The notes beneath the pieces were generated by a model, which did no database searches, was not told the origin of the DNA, and saw nothing but the letters and a program-made list of their open reading frames with translations. The translations under genes were made by a program, and so were the position numbers. This document shows, piece after piece, positions 33,509 through 41,483 of a stretch of 64,000 nt of DNA (positions within the stretch are counted from its first letter, which is position 1; the number at the start of each line of letters is the position of its first letter). Location of the stretch: NCBI GenBank assembly GCA_017434855.1, contig JAFRUA010000012.1:1-64000 (forward strand), in the 5' to 3' direction. The DNA comes from Clostridia bacterium. Its GTDB lineage: Bacteria; Bacillota; Clostridia; Oscillospirales; Acutalibacteraceae.

Positions 33509-35173
33509 TTATTGTGCAAATGCGGCGATGGCTGCGTCCAGGCGCACCCGGACAGCCGTTTCGCCGAGGATGTTCAGAATGGAATACAGGTCCGGCGTGT
33601 TGCGCCGCCCGGTCACCGCCACGCGGATCACGGTGGACACGTCGCCGACATGGCCCTTGAATGCGTCCGGGTTCTTTTTGTACTCTTTGACGTTTGGCGT
33701 GTAGCCCAGCGGTTCGCACAGCGCCTTGATGCGCGCGAACCATGTATCCTTGTCATCGGCGGGGTCATACGCCGCCTTATAGGCTGTCAGAACTTCGGTG
33801 ACCATGGCCGGGGTGATATTTTCCGGCAGCTCGCTGTAATCGTTTGCATACAGTTCGTCATAGAAGTACGCGACGTAGGCTTTGACCTCGTTCCACTTTG
33901 CAATGTCTTTGCGCGGCTTTGCGGTGCCGCGGTCGATGGAAAAGATCGCCTTGGCAAACGCCGGGTCGCGGTCCAGCAGCGTGAACAGCTCGCTGTCATA
34001 CTGCTTTGCCCAGGCGCGTGCGCCGTCATAGACCGCGTCGGCGGTGAACATCGAGATCACGTTTTTGCTGACGTCCACCAGCTTGGTCAGGTCAAACAGC
34101 GCGCCGGACACGCTCATCTTTTTCAGATTGAACGGGAAATCGCTCTGCGGCGCGGTCGGGTTGGCGCGGCGCCAGTCTTCAAAGTTGGAATTTGCCAGTG
34201 TCAGCAGATATTCCAGCACGCTTTCTTTCGGGTACCCCTGCTCGGCGTAATAGGTCACGGCCGCCTCCGGGTCCTTGCGTTTGGACAGCTTGCGCTTGCC
34301 GCCGTTCTCTTCCTTCATGATGGGAGAGATGTGGGCGTACTTCGGCACGCGGAAACCGCAGGTCTTGAAGAGCTGGATGTGCAGCGGCACGGAAGAGATC
34401 CATTCGTCGCCGCGGATGACGTGCGTGGTGCGCATGAAGTGGTCGTCCACCGCGTGCGCAAAGTGATAGGTCGGGATGCCGTCGGTTTTCAGCAGCACAA
34501 CGTCCTGCACATTTTCGGGCATTTCGATCCTGCCCTTGATCAGGTCGTCAAAGCTGATGCGGTGCTCCTCCCGCCCCGGGGAGCGCAGGCGCAGCGTATA
34601 GGGCCGCCCTTCGGCCAGCAGCGCCTTTTGCGTTTCAAAGTCAGCGTCGCGATACTTTGCCCACTTGCCAAAGATGCCCTTGGTGGGGGAGGCCTCCGCC
34701 TCCTGCTGCTCGCGGATCGCGGCGAGTTCGTCCTCTGTCATGAAGCAGGGATAGGCAAGGCCCTGCTCGACCAGCTGCTTTGCCACGGTGTGATAGATTT
34801 CGGCGCGGTGGCTTTGCTGATACGGGCCGTAATCGCCGGTCTCCCGTTCAAAGCCGATGACGCCCTCGTCCACGTCGATACCGAAGGCGGTCAGGCCCCG
34901 AATGATCTCGGAAACGCCGTCGTCGATCTCGCGCTTTTTGTCGGTATCCTCAATGCGCAGCAAAAAGACGCCGCCGGTGGTCGCCGCATTCAGCTTGGAG
35001 ATCAGGGCTGAAAACAGGCCGCCGATGTGCAAAAAGCCGGTGGGGCTGGGCGCAAAGCGGGTCACGCGCGCGCCCTCTTTCAGCGACCGCGGGGGAAAGC
35101 GCGCTTCCAGGTCGGCGACGGTTCCGGTCACGTCGGGAAACAGCAATGCAGCCAGTTGTTCAAAGTCAGTCAA
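33509..35173 (-). CDS. gltX: glutamyl-tRNA synthetase
   Basis: A 554-residue class I synthetase. The HIGH motif is in FAPSPTGFLHIGG and the KMSKS in KLSKRKDPEA. It is longer than usual because of an N-terminal extension of about 45 residues before the catalytic domain (LLFPDVTGTVADLEARFPP), typical of this clade. The start is TTG at 35173, 7 nt after GGGAGG; upstream codons to 35263 lie in the leader. A promoter is at 35271-35299, and no T-box is visible in the leader. Confidence 0.94.
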   Translation of the reverse strand: MTDFEQLAALLFPDVTGTVADLEARFPPRSLKEGARVTRFAPSPTGFLHIGGLFSALISKLNAATTGGVFLLRIEDTDKKREIDDGVSEIIRGLTAFGIDVDEGVIGFERETGDYGPYQQSHRAEIYHTVAKQLVEQGLAYPCFMTEDELAAIREQQEAEASPTKGIFGKWAKYRDADFETQKALLAEGRPYTLRLRSPGREEHRISFDDLIKGRIEMPENVQDVVLLKTDGIPTYHFAHAVDDHFMRTTHVIRGDEWISSVPLHIQLFKTCGFRVPKYAHISPIMKEENGGKRKLSKRKDPEAAVTYYAEQGYPKESVLEYLLTLANSNFEDWRRANPTAPQSDFPFNLKKMSVSGALFDLTKLVDVSKNVISMFTADAVYDGARAWAKQYDSELFTLLDRDPAFAKAIFSIDRGTAKPRKDIAKWNEVKAYVAYFYDELYANDYSELPENITPAMVTEVLTAYKAAYDPADDKDTWFARIKALCEPLGYTPNVKEYKKNPDAFKGHVGDVSTVIRVAVTGRRNTPDLYSILNILGETAVRVRLDAAIAAFAQ

Positions 35174-35270
35174 TGTCAGTCCTCCCAAAGGGAAACATTC
35201 CCGGTCTCGGGCGCCCTTCCATCCGCGCTGCACGCAATCGGCGCAGGGGTTCGGGCTGCCCATTCATTTC

Positions 35271-35299
35271 ATTATCTCAGATTTTTTCAAAAAAGGCAA
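35271..35299 (-). promoter_or_regulatory. promoter of gltX-glnS
   Basis: On the minus strand, TTGCCT (35294-35299), 17-bp spacer, GATAAT (35271-35276). Confidence 0.65.
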
Positions 35300-35306
35300 T
35301 AGCATT

Positions 35307-37154
35307 TCAGAATTTTTTGAATGTGTCGGTCGGCAGCTTTTCATACGGCAGGGTCACCTGCGTCGGGTAATCCGCCTGTGCGTCACGATAAAACAGGGTG
35401 ACGCCGTCTGCGGTCAGGACCCACGGCGCGGCATATAACTGACGCCCCAGCGTTTCAAGGTCCACGGGCTCTTCTTCGCCGTCTTCGTTCGTTTGTTTCG
35501 GATAAGCGTCGCACAGCAGCGTCCAGGCGGCTTCATCCTCGGCGCCCAGCACATCCTGCGTATGCAGCACTTCCCCGGTGGTGACGTTGACGGTATAGCC
35601 GGAAGTGACCTCGGTCGCCGGCGTCAGCGCGTCCCATGATTCGCCGTCTGCCAGAGCGGCCAACTGTTCTTTGGCATAGGTCTCGGGCCGATAGGTGACG
35701 GTTTCGTCAAGCAGCGAGATCCAGCCGTTCTGGTTATAGGTGACCGAGCAGATCTTGTATTCATACGCGGGCAGCAGCGTCAGGTCATAGCCCAGCTCAA
35801 CATAGCGGGCATAACGCTTTTCGCCCTGCTCTGCCTTGGCGCGATAGGCGGCGACATAGGATTCATACAGCGCGTTGATCTGCTGCGCCGCGGCATTTTC
35901 ACTGTCAGAGAACCAGGGATAAATCACCACATACTGCGCATAGACCTGACCGGCCGCCGTCTGTGCGGTCAGGGTTTCCTGCCGCATTTCAAAGGGCAGG
36001 GCGTCGGTTTCGGTTTCGCGCTTGGTGCCGTTGTCAAACAGCTCTTCGGATGAAACGGTGCCCAGTGCCCACGGGCGCGCGGTGTTTTTCGGATCGTTTG
36101 CAGCCAGGCAATAGCTTTTGCTGCCGTCGTCACAAGTGCAGGTGATATAGTACCAGCCGTCAAAATTCCCGCCCTCAATGCGCGTTGCGCTTGCGTCTGT
36201 CACACTGCGCTTTTTGCCGGCGGCCGTGCCTGCGGCGTCAAAATAAAGCGTTCCGCGATAAGCATAGCATGCGCCGGTGTTGACGCCGCCGGCATAGGGG
36301 GCGCCAAGCAGATCGGCAACCTGTTTGACCTGCGTTTCGGGCACGGCATAGTATCCGTCCGGATAGCGGCCGCGCGGGTCCTGCGGCTCGGTGCGTCTGG
36401 TCTCGACCGGAAAACTGCCGGCATACAGCCCGGCCGGGTCCCAGGGGCGCAGCAGCGCCAAAAAGTCGGTCTGGTCCAGCTCGCAGATTTCAAGCGTTGA
36501 TCCGCACAGTGCGCTCAGGGGTGAAAAGAATGTAAGAAAGCTTTCTTTTTCGGCGGCGGTAAAGCCGCTGTAGGGCACCTCTTTCACCGTGTTTTGCTCT
36601 TTGGTAAACAGGTCGGTTGTGCGGCTGATCACGGTCAGGGCGATCATGCCCGCCGCCAGAAGGCACACAAAGCATTTCAGCAGCCGGCGGCTGCGCGTTT
36701 CTTTTTTTGCGCCGTCGGGGTCGCCGGCGGCCGGTGTTGGCGCGGCCGGGGGCACAGGCGGTTCCGGCGGGGCGTCGTCAACGTCCTGTGCATCCCAAAG
36801 CGGCTGCGCGGGCAAAGTGTCCGGCGTGGCGGCGGGCGCGGGCGCTTCTGTCACGGTCGGTTCGCTCCGGACCGGCTGCGGTGCGGGCGCCCCCGCGGGA
36901 ACGATGCTTTCCGGGTCGGCGCCGTCCGGGTCCAGCGCGGGAAGCTGCATGGTGGCAGACAGGTCGTCCTTTGCGGGCGGGTCTGCCGGCGCCTGCGGTG
37001 CGGGCGCCAAAGGCTGCGGCTGGGGTGCTGCAGGCCCGGGATCGGCAGCGGTATGATGGATCGACAGTCCGCCCTTGCGGTCCGCGGCGGTGCCGCAGAC
37101 CGGGCAGACGGTGTCGGTCTCACTGATTCTGTTTCCGCATTTTTTACAAAACAT
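35307..37154 (-). CDS. zinc-ribbon membrane protein with DUF domain
   Basis: A 615-residue protein. A zinc ribbon at residues 3-21 (CKKCG, CPVCG) is followed by a Pro/Ala/Asp-rich linker (about 28-160) and one membrane helix (about 160-183, CFVCLLAAGMIALTVIS). A large outside domain of about 430 residues follows, with many Tyr, Glu and Asp and no motif I can name. The start at 37154 (MFCKKCG) has AAAGGAG 7 nt upstream. It is the last gene of the long translation operon, 23 bp after the HAD gene. The layout matches the protein at 20365: ribbon inside, sensor-like domain outside. Confidence 0.68.
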   Translation of the reverse strand: MFCKKCGNRISETDTVCPVCGTAADRKGGLSIHHTAADPGPAAPQPQPLAPAPQAPADPPAKDDLSATMQLPALDPDGADPESIVPAGAPAPQPVRSEPTVTEAPAPAATPDTLPAQPLWDAQDVDDAPPEPPVPPAAPTPAAGDPDGAKKETRSRRLLKCFVCLLAAGMIALTVISRTTDLFTKEQNTVKEVPYSGFTAAEKESFLTFFSPLSALCGSTLEICELDQTDFLALLRPWDPAGLYAGSFPVETRRTEPQDPRGRYPDGYYAVPETQVKQVADLLGAPYAGGVNTGACYAYRGTLYFDAAGTAAGKKRSVTDASATRIEGGNFDGWYYITCTCDDGSKSYCLAANDPKNTARPWALGTVSSEELFDNGTKRETETDALPFEMRQETLTAQTAAGQVYAQYVVIYPWFSDSENAAAQQINALYESYVAAYRAKAEQGEKRYARYVELGYDLTLLPAYEYKICSVTYNQNGWISLLDETVTYRPETYAKEQLAALADGESWDALTPATEVTSGYTVNVTTGEVLHTQDVLGAEDEAAWTLLCDAYPKQTNEDGEEEPVDLETLGRQLYAAPWVLTADGVTLFYRDAQADYPTQVTLPYEKLPTDTFKKF

Positions 37155-37177
37155 TTGCATGCTCCTTTGCTGATTGT

Positions 37178-37864
37178 TCAAACATAGCGCAGCACTTCGC
37201 GGATATCTTCGATCTCGGCGGCGGTCGCTTTGCCAAGCCCCTTGCCCCTGAAATCGCCGTAGTTCATCCGGATGACCTGCATCCCCGCGCCCAGCGCGCC
37301 GTCGATGTCGTTGACCGGGTGGTCGCCGACAAACAGCACTTCGCTGTTCGGTACGCCGATGCGCCGGGCCGCTTCGTCAAAGATGCCGCGGGCGGGCTTG
37401 TAAATGCCGATGTCGCCCGAAACGACCACCACGTCAAACAGATCGCGGATGCCGGCGGTGTCCAGCTTGATGTTTTGCAGCGAAGACACGCCGTTGGTCA
37501 CCGCGCCCAGCAGATAGCCGCGGCGCTTGATTTCTTTCAGCGTGTCCACCGCGCCGGGCAGCAGCACAACGTGCTTGCCGAAATCATAGTTGAACGAGTC
37601 GTACAGCTCCTGCAGCGGCGGGTGATCCGTCCACTGCCACAGCGCGATCATTTCCGGGAAATAGACCTCGCGGTCCTTGTAGCCCCCGTCGACGTGTTCT
37701 TCCATTTCATCCAGCTTGCGGTCAAATTCCGCTTTGGAAATGCCGGGAAAATATGTGTTTAAAAATGCTTCGCAATACAGGCGATAGGCGCCCTTTCTGC
37801 TTTGCAATGTATCGTCAAAATCAAAAAAGACGGCTTTGACCTGAAGTTTGGTTGGTTCATTCAT
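37178..37864 (-). CDS. HAD-superfamily phosphatase
   Basis: A 228-residue HAD hydrolase. Motif I is FFDFDDTLQSRKGA, motif II is GAVTNG, and motif III/IV is VLFVGDHPVNDIDGA. The helical cap places it in subfamily IA. It resembles YjjG-type nucleotidases, so a house-cleaning pyrimidine nucleotidase or phosphoglycolate-type role is possible. It overlaps ribF by 4 bp (ATGA), so it is translationally coupled to it. Confidence 0.85.
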   Translation of the reverse strand: MNEPTKLQVKAVFFDFDDTLQSRKGAYRLYCEAFLNTYFPGISKAEFDRKLDEMEEHVDGGYKDREVYFPEMIALWQWTDHPPLQELYDSFNYDFGKHVVLLPGAVDTLKEIKRRGYLLGAVTNGVSSLQNIKLDTAGIRDLFDVVVVSGDIGIYKPARGIFDEAARRIGVPNSEVLFVGDHPVNDIDGALGAGMQVIRMNYGDFRGKGLGKATAAEIEDIREVLRYV

Positions 37865-38784
37865 GGTTGGTTCAAGTCCTTTTCAAACAGACGTTTCGCC
37901 GTTTCGGCGTCATGCCGCATGGTGGCTTTGAGGCCGTCCAGGGTGTCAAATTTAAGCTCTGGCCGCAGGAATTGCAATAGCTGCACCTCAATTTCCTGCC
38001 CGTAAAGGTCGCCGGAAAAATCAAAGATGCACGTTTCGCTGCGGAATGTTTCGGTCCCGATGGTGGGGCGCACGCCGATGTTGGTCACGGCGCAGTGCCG
38101 CCGGCCGCCCAGCGTCACCGCCGAGGCATAGACCCCGGCGCGCGGGCGCACAAACCGGTCCGGAAAAAACTGGTTGATGGTGGGAAAGCCGAGCAGTCGG
38201 CCGCGCCTGTCGCCGCTGACCACGGTCAGGCGATAAGAAAACGGGCGGCCCAGCATGGCGTTTGCCGCGGGAATGTCTCCATCCTCGATGGCGCGGCGGA
38301 TGCGGGTGGCGCTGACGGGAATGCCGCCCAGCTCCACCTGCGGCGCAACCCGGACCTGAAAGCCGAAATGACTGCCGAACCGGCGCAGGTCGTCCGCAGT
38401 GCCGGCGGCGTGTTGGCCGAAACGGTAGTTCGCTCCGCAGCAGACGACGGCCGCGTGCAGCGTGTCCCGGAGCGTTTGCGCAAAATCGGCGGGGGACAGG
38501 TCCCGGATGTCATGGAACGAAACAGTTTTGATCTGAAAGCCGCGTGCGGTCAGCAGCTCGCGCTTCATCTCATCGGTCAAAAGGCTTGGCGGCGGTGCGC
38601 CGAAAAGCAATTCTTTCGGATGGATATCAAACAAAAGAACGGTCGGGCACAGGCCGTTTTCTTTGGCGGCGGCCATTGCCGCGTCCAGAACCGCCAGATG
38701 CCCGCGGTGCAGCCCGTCAAAGTTGCCGAGCGCAAGGGCTGCGCGTTGTGGTTGGTTGCCGTGGTTCATATCTTTCAGCCTCAT
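37861..38784 (-). CDS. ribF: bifunctional riboflavin kinase/FAD synthetase
   Basis: A 307-residue enzyme that phosphorylates riboflavin to FMN and adenylates it to FAD. The N-terminal nucleotidyltransferase part has ALGNFDGLHRGHLAVLD and ISATRIRRAIEDGD-like SATRIR. The C-terminal flavokinase domain has GRLLGFPTIN and RAGVYASAV. The start at 38784 overlaps the truB stop (ATGA); ATG at 38769 with GAGG upstream is an alternative. It is a standard member of the truB-ribF end of the nusA operon. Confidence 0.94.
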   Translation of the reverse strand: MRLKDMNHGNQPQRAALALGNFDGLHRGHLAVLDAAMAAAKENGLCPTVLLFDIHPKELLFGAPPPSLLTDEMKRELLTARGFQIKTVSFHDIRDLSPADFAQTLRDTLHAAVVCCGANYRFGQHAAGTADDLRRFGSHFGFQVRVAPQVELGGIPVSATRIRRAIEDGDIPAANAMLGRPFSYRLTVVSGDRRGRLLGFPTINQFFPDRFVRPRAGVYASAVTLGGRRHCAVTNIGVRPTIGTETFRSETCIFDFSGDLYGQEIEVQLLQFLRPELKFDTLDGLKATMRHDAETAKRLFEKDLNQP

Positions 38785-39674
38785 TGCTGTTGAAATACTT
38801 TGGTGACACGCAGGATGTTTGCTGCAAGGTCTGCCGTGCCGACGCCGAGAAAGCCGCCGTCCGGCGCATAGACGCGGTACGGGCCGTCGTCCGTCACGCC
38901 GCGCACGCGCGCAAGGTCCAGTTCGCCGCCGTTGCCGAAGCGCCTGGCCTGCGCCGCCGTGACCGTCAGCCGGTCAAAGGGGAGCAGAGCGTCTGTCGGA
39001 AGAATGGCTTCGTTCAGGCGGCCGCTGTTGCGCAGACCTTCCAGCGTTTCCAATGTGACGCTGTTTGTCAGGCCGCAACCGCACGCGCCGGTCCGGCAAA
39101 GGGCCGTCATGACCGCCCCGGTGCCCAGCGCGTCGCCGATATCCGCAATCAAAGAACGGATATAGGTCCCGGCGGAGCAGGAGACGTCGATGGTATAGCG
39201 GTGGGCCGCATCGTCGGCCGCGACCAGCGCCAGCGTATGAATCGTGACCGTGCGGGCCTCGCGTTCCACCTCGATGCCCTGTCGCGCCAGCGTATACAGG
39301 CGCACGCCGTCTTTTTGCAGCGCGGAATACATCGGCGGCACCTGGCGGATGACGCCGGTGAAGCGGGGCAGCACAGCCGCCACCTGATCGGCGAAAACCT
39401 GGACGTCCGCTTGCGACAGGACCGTGCCGGTGCTGTCCAGCGTGTCGGTCGTGATCCCCAGTTGAAACTGTGCGCGGTACTGTTTGTCATGGTCGGGCAG
39501 CAGCGGCAAAAAGCGCGTCGCCTTCCCGAACGCGACAAGCAGCACACCGGTGGCCATCGGGTCCAGCGTTCCGCTGTGGCCGGCCTTTTTTTCGCCCACG
39601 ATGCGCCGGGCCTTTGCCACGGCGAGAAAGGAGGTGACGCCGCCCGGCTTGTTGAGACAAAGGAAGCCGTTCAC
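38781..39674 (-). CDS. truB: tRNA pseudouridine-55 synthase
   Basis: A 297-residue pseudouridine synthase acting on U55 of tRNA. The catalytic Asp is in KAGHSGTLDPMATGVLL, and the family opening GFLCLNKPGGVTSF is intact. The C-terminal PUA-like part is short. It overlaps nrnA by 4 bp upstream and ribF by 4 bp downstream. Confidence 0.95.
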   Translation of the reverse strand: MNGFLCLNKPGGVTSFLAVAKARRIVGEKKAGHSGTLDPMATGVLLVAFGKATRFLPLLPDHDKQYRAQFQLGITTDTLDSTGTVLSQADVQVFADQVAAVLPRFTGVIRQVPPMYSALQKDGVRLYTLARQGIEVEREARTVTIHTLALVAADDAAHRYTIDVSCSAGTYIRSLIADIGDALGTGAVMTALCRTGACGCGLTNSVTLETLEGLRNSGRLNEAILPTDALLPFDRLTVTAAQARRFGNGGELDLARVRGVTDDGPYRVYAPDGGFLGVGTADLAANILRVTKVFQQQ

Positions 39675-40642
39675 TGCGCCGCCCCTTCTTTCAGCGCGTC
39701 GCGCAGAACCGGCAGCAGCTTTTGCAGCAGCGCGTCGCGGGTGCCGTTAAAAGAGCAGCCCGCCGCGCAGCGATGCCCGCCGCCGCCCAGCTTGGCGCAG
39801 ACGGCCGCGGCGTCAATGTCGTCGTGGGTCCGCAGCGAAATTTTGAACCCGCCGTCCGGCTTTTCTTTCAGTGTGACGCCGATGCGCACGCCCTCGATCT
39901 GCCGGGTCAGGCCGACCAGTTCGTCAAGGTCAGCCTCTGAACAGCCGGTGTCATGCAGCATGGCGCGGGTGATGGTCAGGATGCACAGCGCGCCGCCCGC
40001 CAAAAGCTCCATTCCGTTGAGGCACTGCTGCTGCAGCCGAATGAAGCCGACGCTTTTTGTTTCAAACAGGCGGGTGTTGAGGCGCACATAATCCGCACCG
40101 GCGGCGATGAGGTCGGCCGCAATGCGATGGGTACGCGCCGTGGTGTTGGAATAGAGGAAGCAGCCCGTGTCGGTGGCGCAGGCGGTATACAGGCAATCGG
40201 CGATCACCGGGGTGACGGGGACGCCCAGCGCAGTCAGCAGCAAAAAGACGATTTCTCCCACGGCCGCGGCGTCGCTGTCAACATAGGTCTCTTTGGCAAA
40301 GATGCGGTTGCCGCCGTGATGGTCGATCGACAGGTCGACCCGGTCGCCCAGGGCTGCACGGGCGCCCTTTTCCAAAAGGGCCTTGTCGGCGACGTCCACG
40401 CTGATGACGGTTTGCGGCGTGAACTCTGCCATGGCGTCATCCGGTACCAGAAAGGCATAGCGCTCCGGCACAGGCGTTTCCGTCTGCAAACACACGCGCT
40501 TGCCCAGCGCACGCAGCCCGTGCAGCAGGGCAAAGCCGCTGCCGAGCGTGTCGCCGTCCGGGTTGTTATGGGTCAGGATCTGCACGTTGTCGCAGTCGCG
40601 CAGACGCTGCACGGTCGTTTCAAAATCAATGATCATGGCCAT
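39671..40642 (-). CDS. nrnA: DHH-family phosphoesterase, NrnA-like
   Basis: A 323-residue bifunctional oligoribonuclease/pAp phosphatase type protein. The metal motifs are THNNPDGDTLGS and SIDHHGGN, with a DHHA1 domain at the C-terminus (GGGGHRCAAG). It degrades nanoRNA and 3'-phosphoadenosine 5'-phosphate in relatives. It lies 3 bp from rbfA and overlaps truB, the usual order in Firmicutes. Confidence 0.92.
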   Translation of the reverse strand: MAMIIDFETTVQRLRDCDNVQILTHNNPDGDTLGSGFALLHGLRALGKRVCLQTETPVPERYAFLVPDDAMAEFTPQTVISVDVADKALLEKGARAALGDRVDLSIDHHGGNRIFAKETYVDSDAAAVGEIVFLLLTALGVPVTPVIADCLYTACATDTGCFLYSNTTARTHRIAADLIAAGADYVRLNTRLFETKSVGFIRLQQQCLNGMELLAGGALCILTITRAMLHDTGCSEADLDELVGLTRQIEGVRIGVTLKEKPDGGFKISLRTHDDIDAAAVCAKLGGGGHRCAAGCSFNGTRDALLQKLLPVLRDALKEGAAQ

Positions 40643-40645
40643 TCC

Positions 40646-40981
40646 TTACGATTCCAGTTTTTTGAAAAGGTTCACGCCCTGCTCCACCGAATCGTCGGCG
40701 ATGAAGCGGATCTCGGGCGTTTTGCGCAAATGCAGGCGGGCGCCCACCTCGCGGCGGATGCGGCCCGTTGCGGCGGTCAGGCCCGCCACGGCCTCTTTGG
40801 CGCCGTCGATGCCCTTCAGGTCGCTGACAAAGACCTTGGCAAATGAGGCGTCGGAACTGACTTCAACGCGCACCACGGTGAGCAGCTTGTCCTTGACGCG
40901 CGGGTCTTTCAGCTCACGGATGAGCACGGTGATTTCGCGCCGGATATCCTCCGCCACGCGATCGTGTTTGTAGCTTGGCAT
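40646..40981 (-). CDS. rbfA: ribosome-binding factor A
   Basis: A 111-residue 30S maturation factor. The N-terminal HDRVAEDIRREIT and the middle VRVEVSSDASFAKVFVSDL are family hallmarks. It would normally follow infB directly; here about 500 bp with a four-helix-bundle gene and heptamer arrays separate them. Confidence 0.95.
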   Translation of the reverse strand: MPSYKHDRVAEDIRREITVLIRELKDPRVKDKLLTVVRVEVSSDASFAKVFVSDLKGIDGAKEAVAGLTAATGRIRREVGARLHLRKTPEIRFIADDSVEQGVNLFKKLES

Positions 40982-41012
40982 AATTCAGCACCTGCCTTTA
41001 TAATAAAGTTTG

Positions 41013-41047
41013 TAGTCCTTAGTCCATAGTCCTTAGTCCTTAGTCTG
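41013..41047. repeat. left heptamer array (TAGTCCT x5)
   Basis: Five contiguous 7-bp units: TAGTCCT, TAGTCCA, TAGTCCT, TAGTCCT, TAGTCTG. Confidence 0.92.
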
Positions 41048-41052
41048 TAACC

Positions 41053-41412
41053 TTATGATTGCTTGATGGAATTGGAAAGAGACGTCAACATTTTTCCGAT
41101 TTCAGAAGTTTGTGCAATCAGGACAGAAACCTGTTCGTCTGTTAAATAACCCAACCGATTTGAAAGCAGAATCTGCGTTTCCAACTCTGCTCTGGAACCT
41201 TGCGCAATGGAAAGAAAACGTAAAAATTCACGGTCAGATTTTCGCGCCTGCCCTTCGGCAATATTGGAAGGAATCGAGACAGCCGCTCGACGCATTTGGC
41301 TTGACAGTTCAAACATTTCTGCTTTTGGAAAATTTTTCACATCGTGATAGATGCGTTCTGCCAACTGCATCGATTTATTCCAGACGGCCAATTCTTTATA
41401 ATCAGAGTACAT
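41053..41412 (-). CDS. four-helix-bundle protein (23S IVS/S23 type)
   Basis: A 119-residue helical protein of the S23 ribosomal-intervening-sequence family: YKELAVWNKSMQLAERIYHD, then MRRAAVSIPSNIAEGQARKS and FLRFLSIAQGSRAELETQ. Relatives occur inside 23S rRNA intervening sequences, near heptamer repeats, and as Avd proteins of diversity-generating retroelements. No reverse transcriptase is nearby. It lies inside the infB-rbfA interval with heptamer arrays on both sides. The biochemical role of stand-alone copies is not known. Confidence 0.88.
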   Translation of the reverse strand: MYSDYKELAVWNKSMQLAERIYHDVKNFPKAEMFELSSQMRRAAVSIPSNIAEGQARKSDREFLRFLSIAQGSRAELETQILLSNRLGYLTDEQVSVLIAQTSEIGKMLTSLSNSIKQS

Positions 41413-41436
41413 GTTTTACCTCACGCGATCAGCTAT

Positions 41437-41464
41437 GGACTACGGACTACAGACTATGGACTGA
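41437..41464. repeat. right heptamer array (GGACTAC x4, inverted)
   Basis: Four units: GGACTAC, GGACTAC, AGACTAT, GGACTGA. They are in inverse orientation to the left array. Confidence 0.9.
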
Positions 41465-41483
41465 CAGAGGCTGACGCTCTGCG

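Larger units (their letters stand above)
41013..41464. mobile_element. heptamer-bracketed four-helix-bundle gene insertion
   Basis: A unit of about 450 bp between infB and rbfA. Inverted arrays of 7-bp repeats bracket it: five TAGTCCT-type units at 41013-41047 and four GGACTAC-type units at 41437-41464. One S23-type four-helix gene lies inside. Both neighbours are otherwise standard operon partners, so the unit looks inserted, just after the infB stop codon. No transposase is present, so the mobility mechanism is unknown. Confidence 0.6.

Noticed and set aside
35174-35270. T-box riboswitch upstream of gltX
   Set aside because: The leader is short and has no TGGNACCGCG T-box sequence or terminator/antiterminator pair.
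41053-41412. Avd protein of a diversity-generating retroelement
   Set aside because: No reverse transcriptase, template repeat or variable gene is within the window, so only the S23/four-helix family call is kept.
41013-41464. CRISPR-like array from heptamer repeats
   Set aside because: Units are only 7 bp and contiguous, without spacers; no cas genes.
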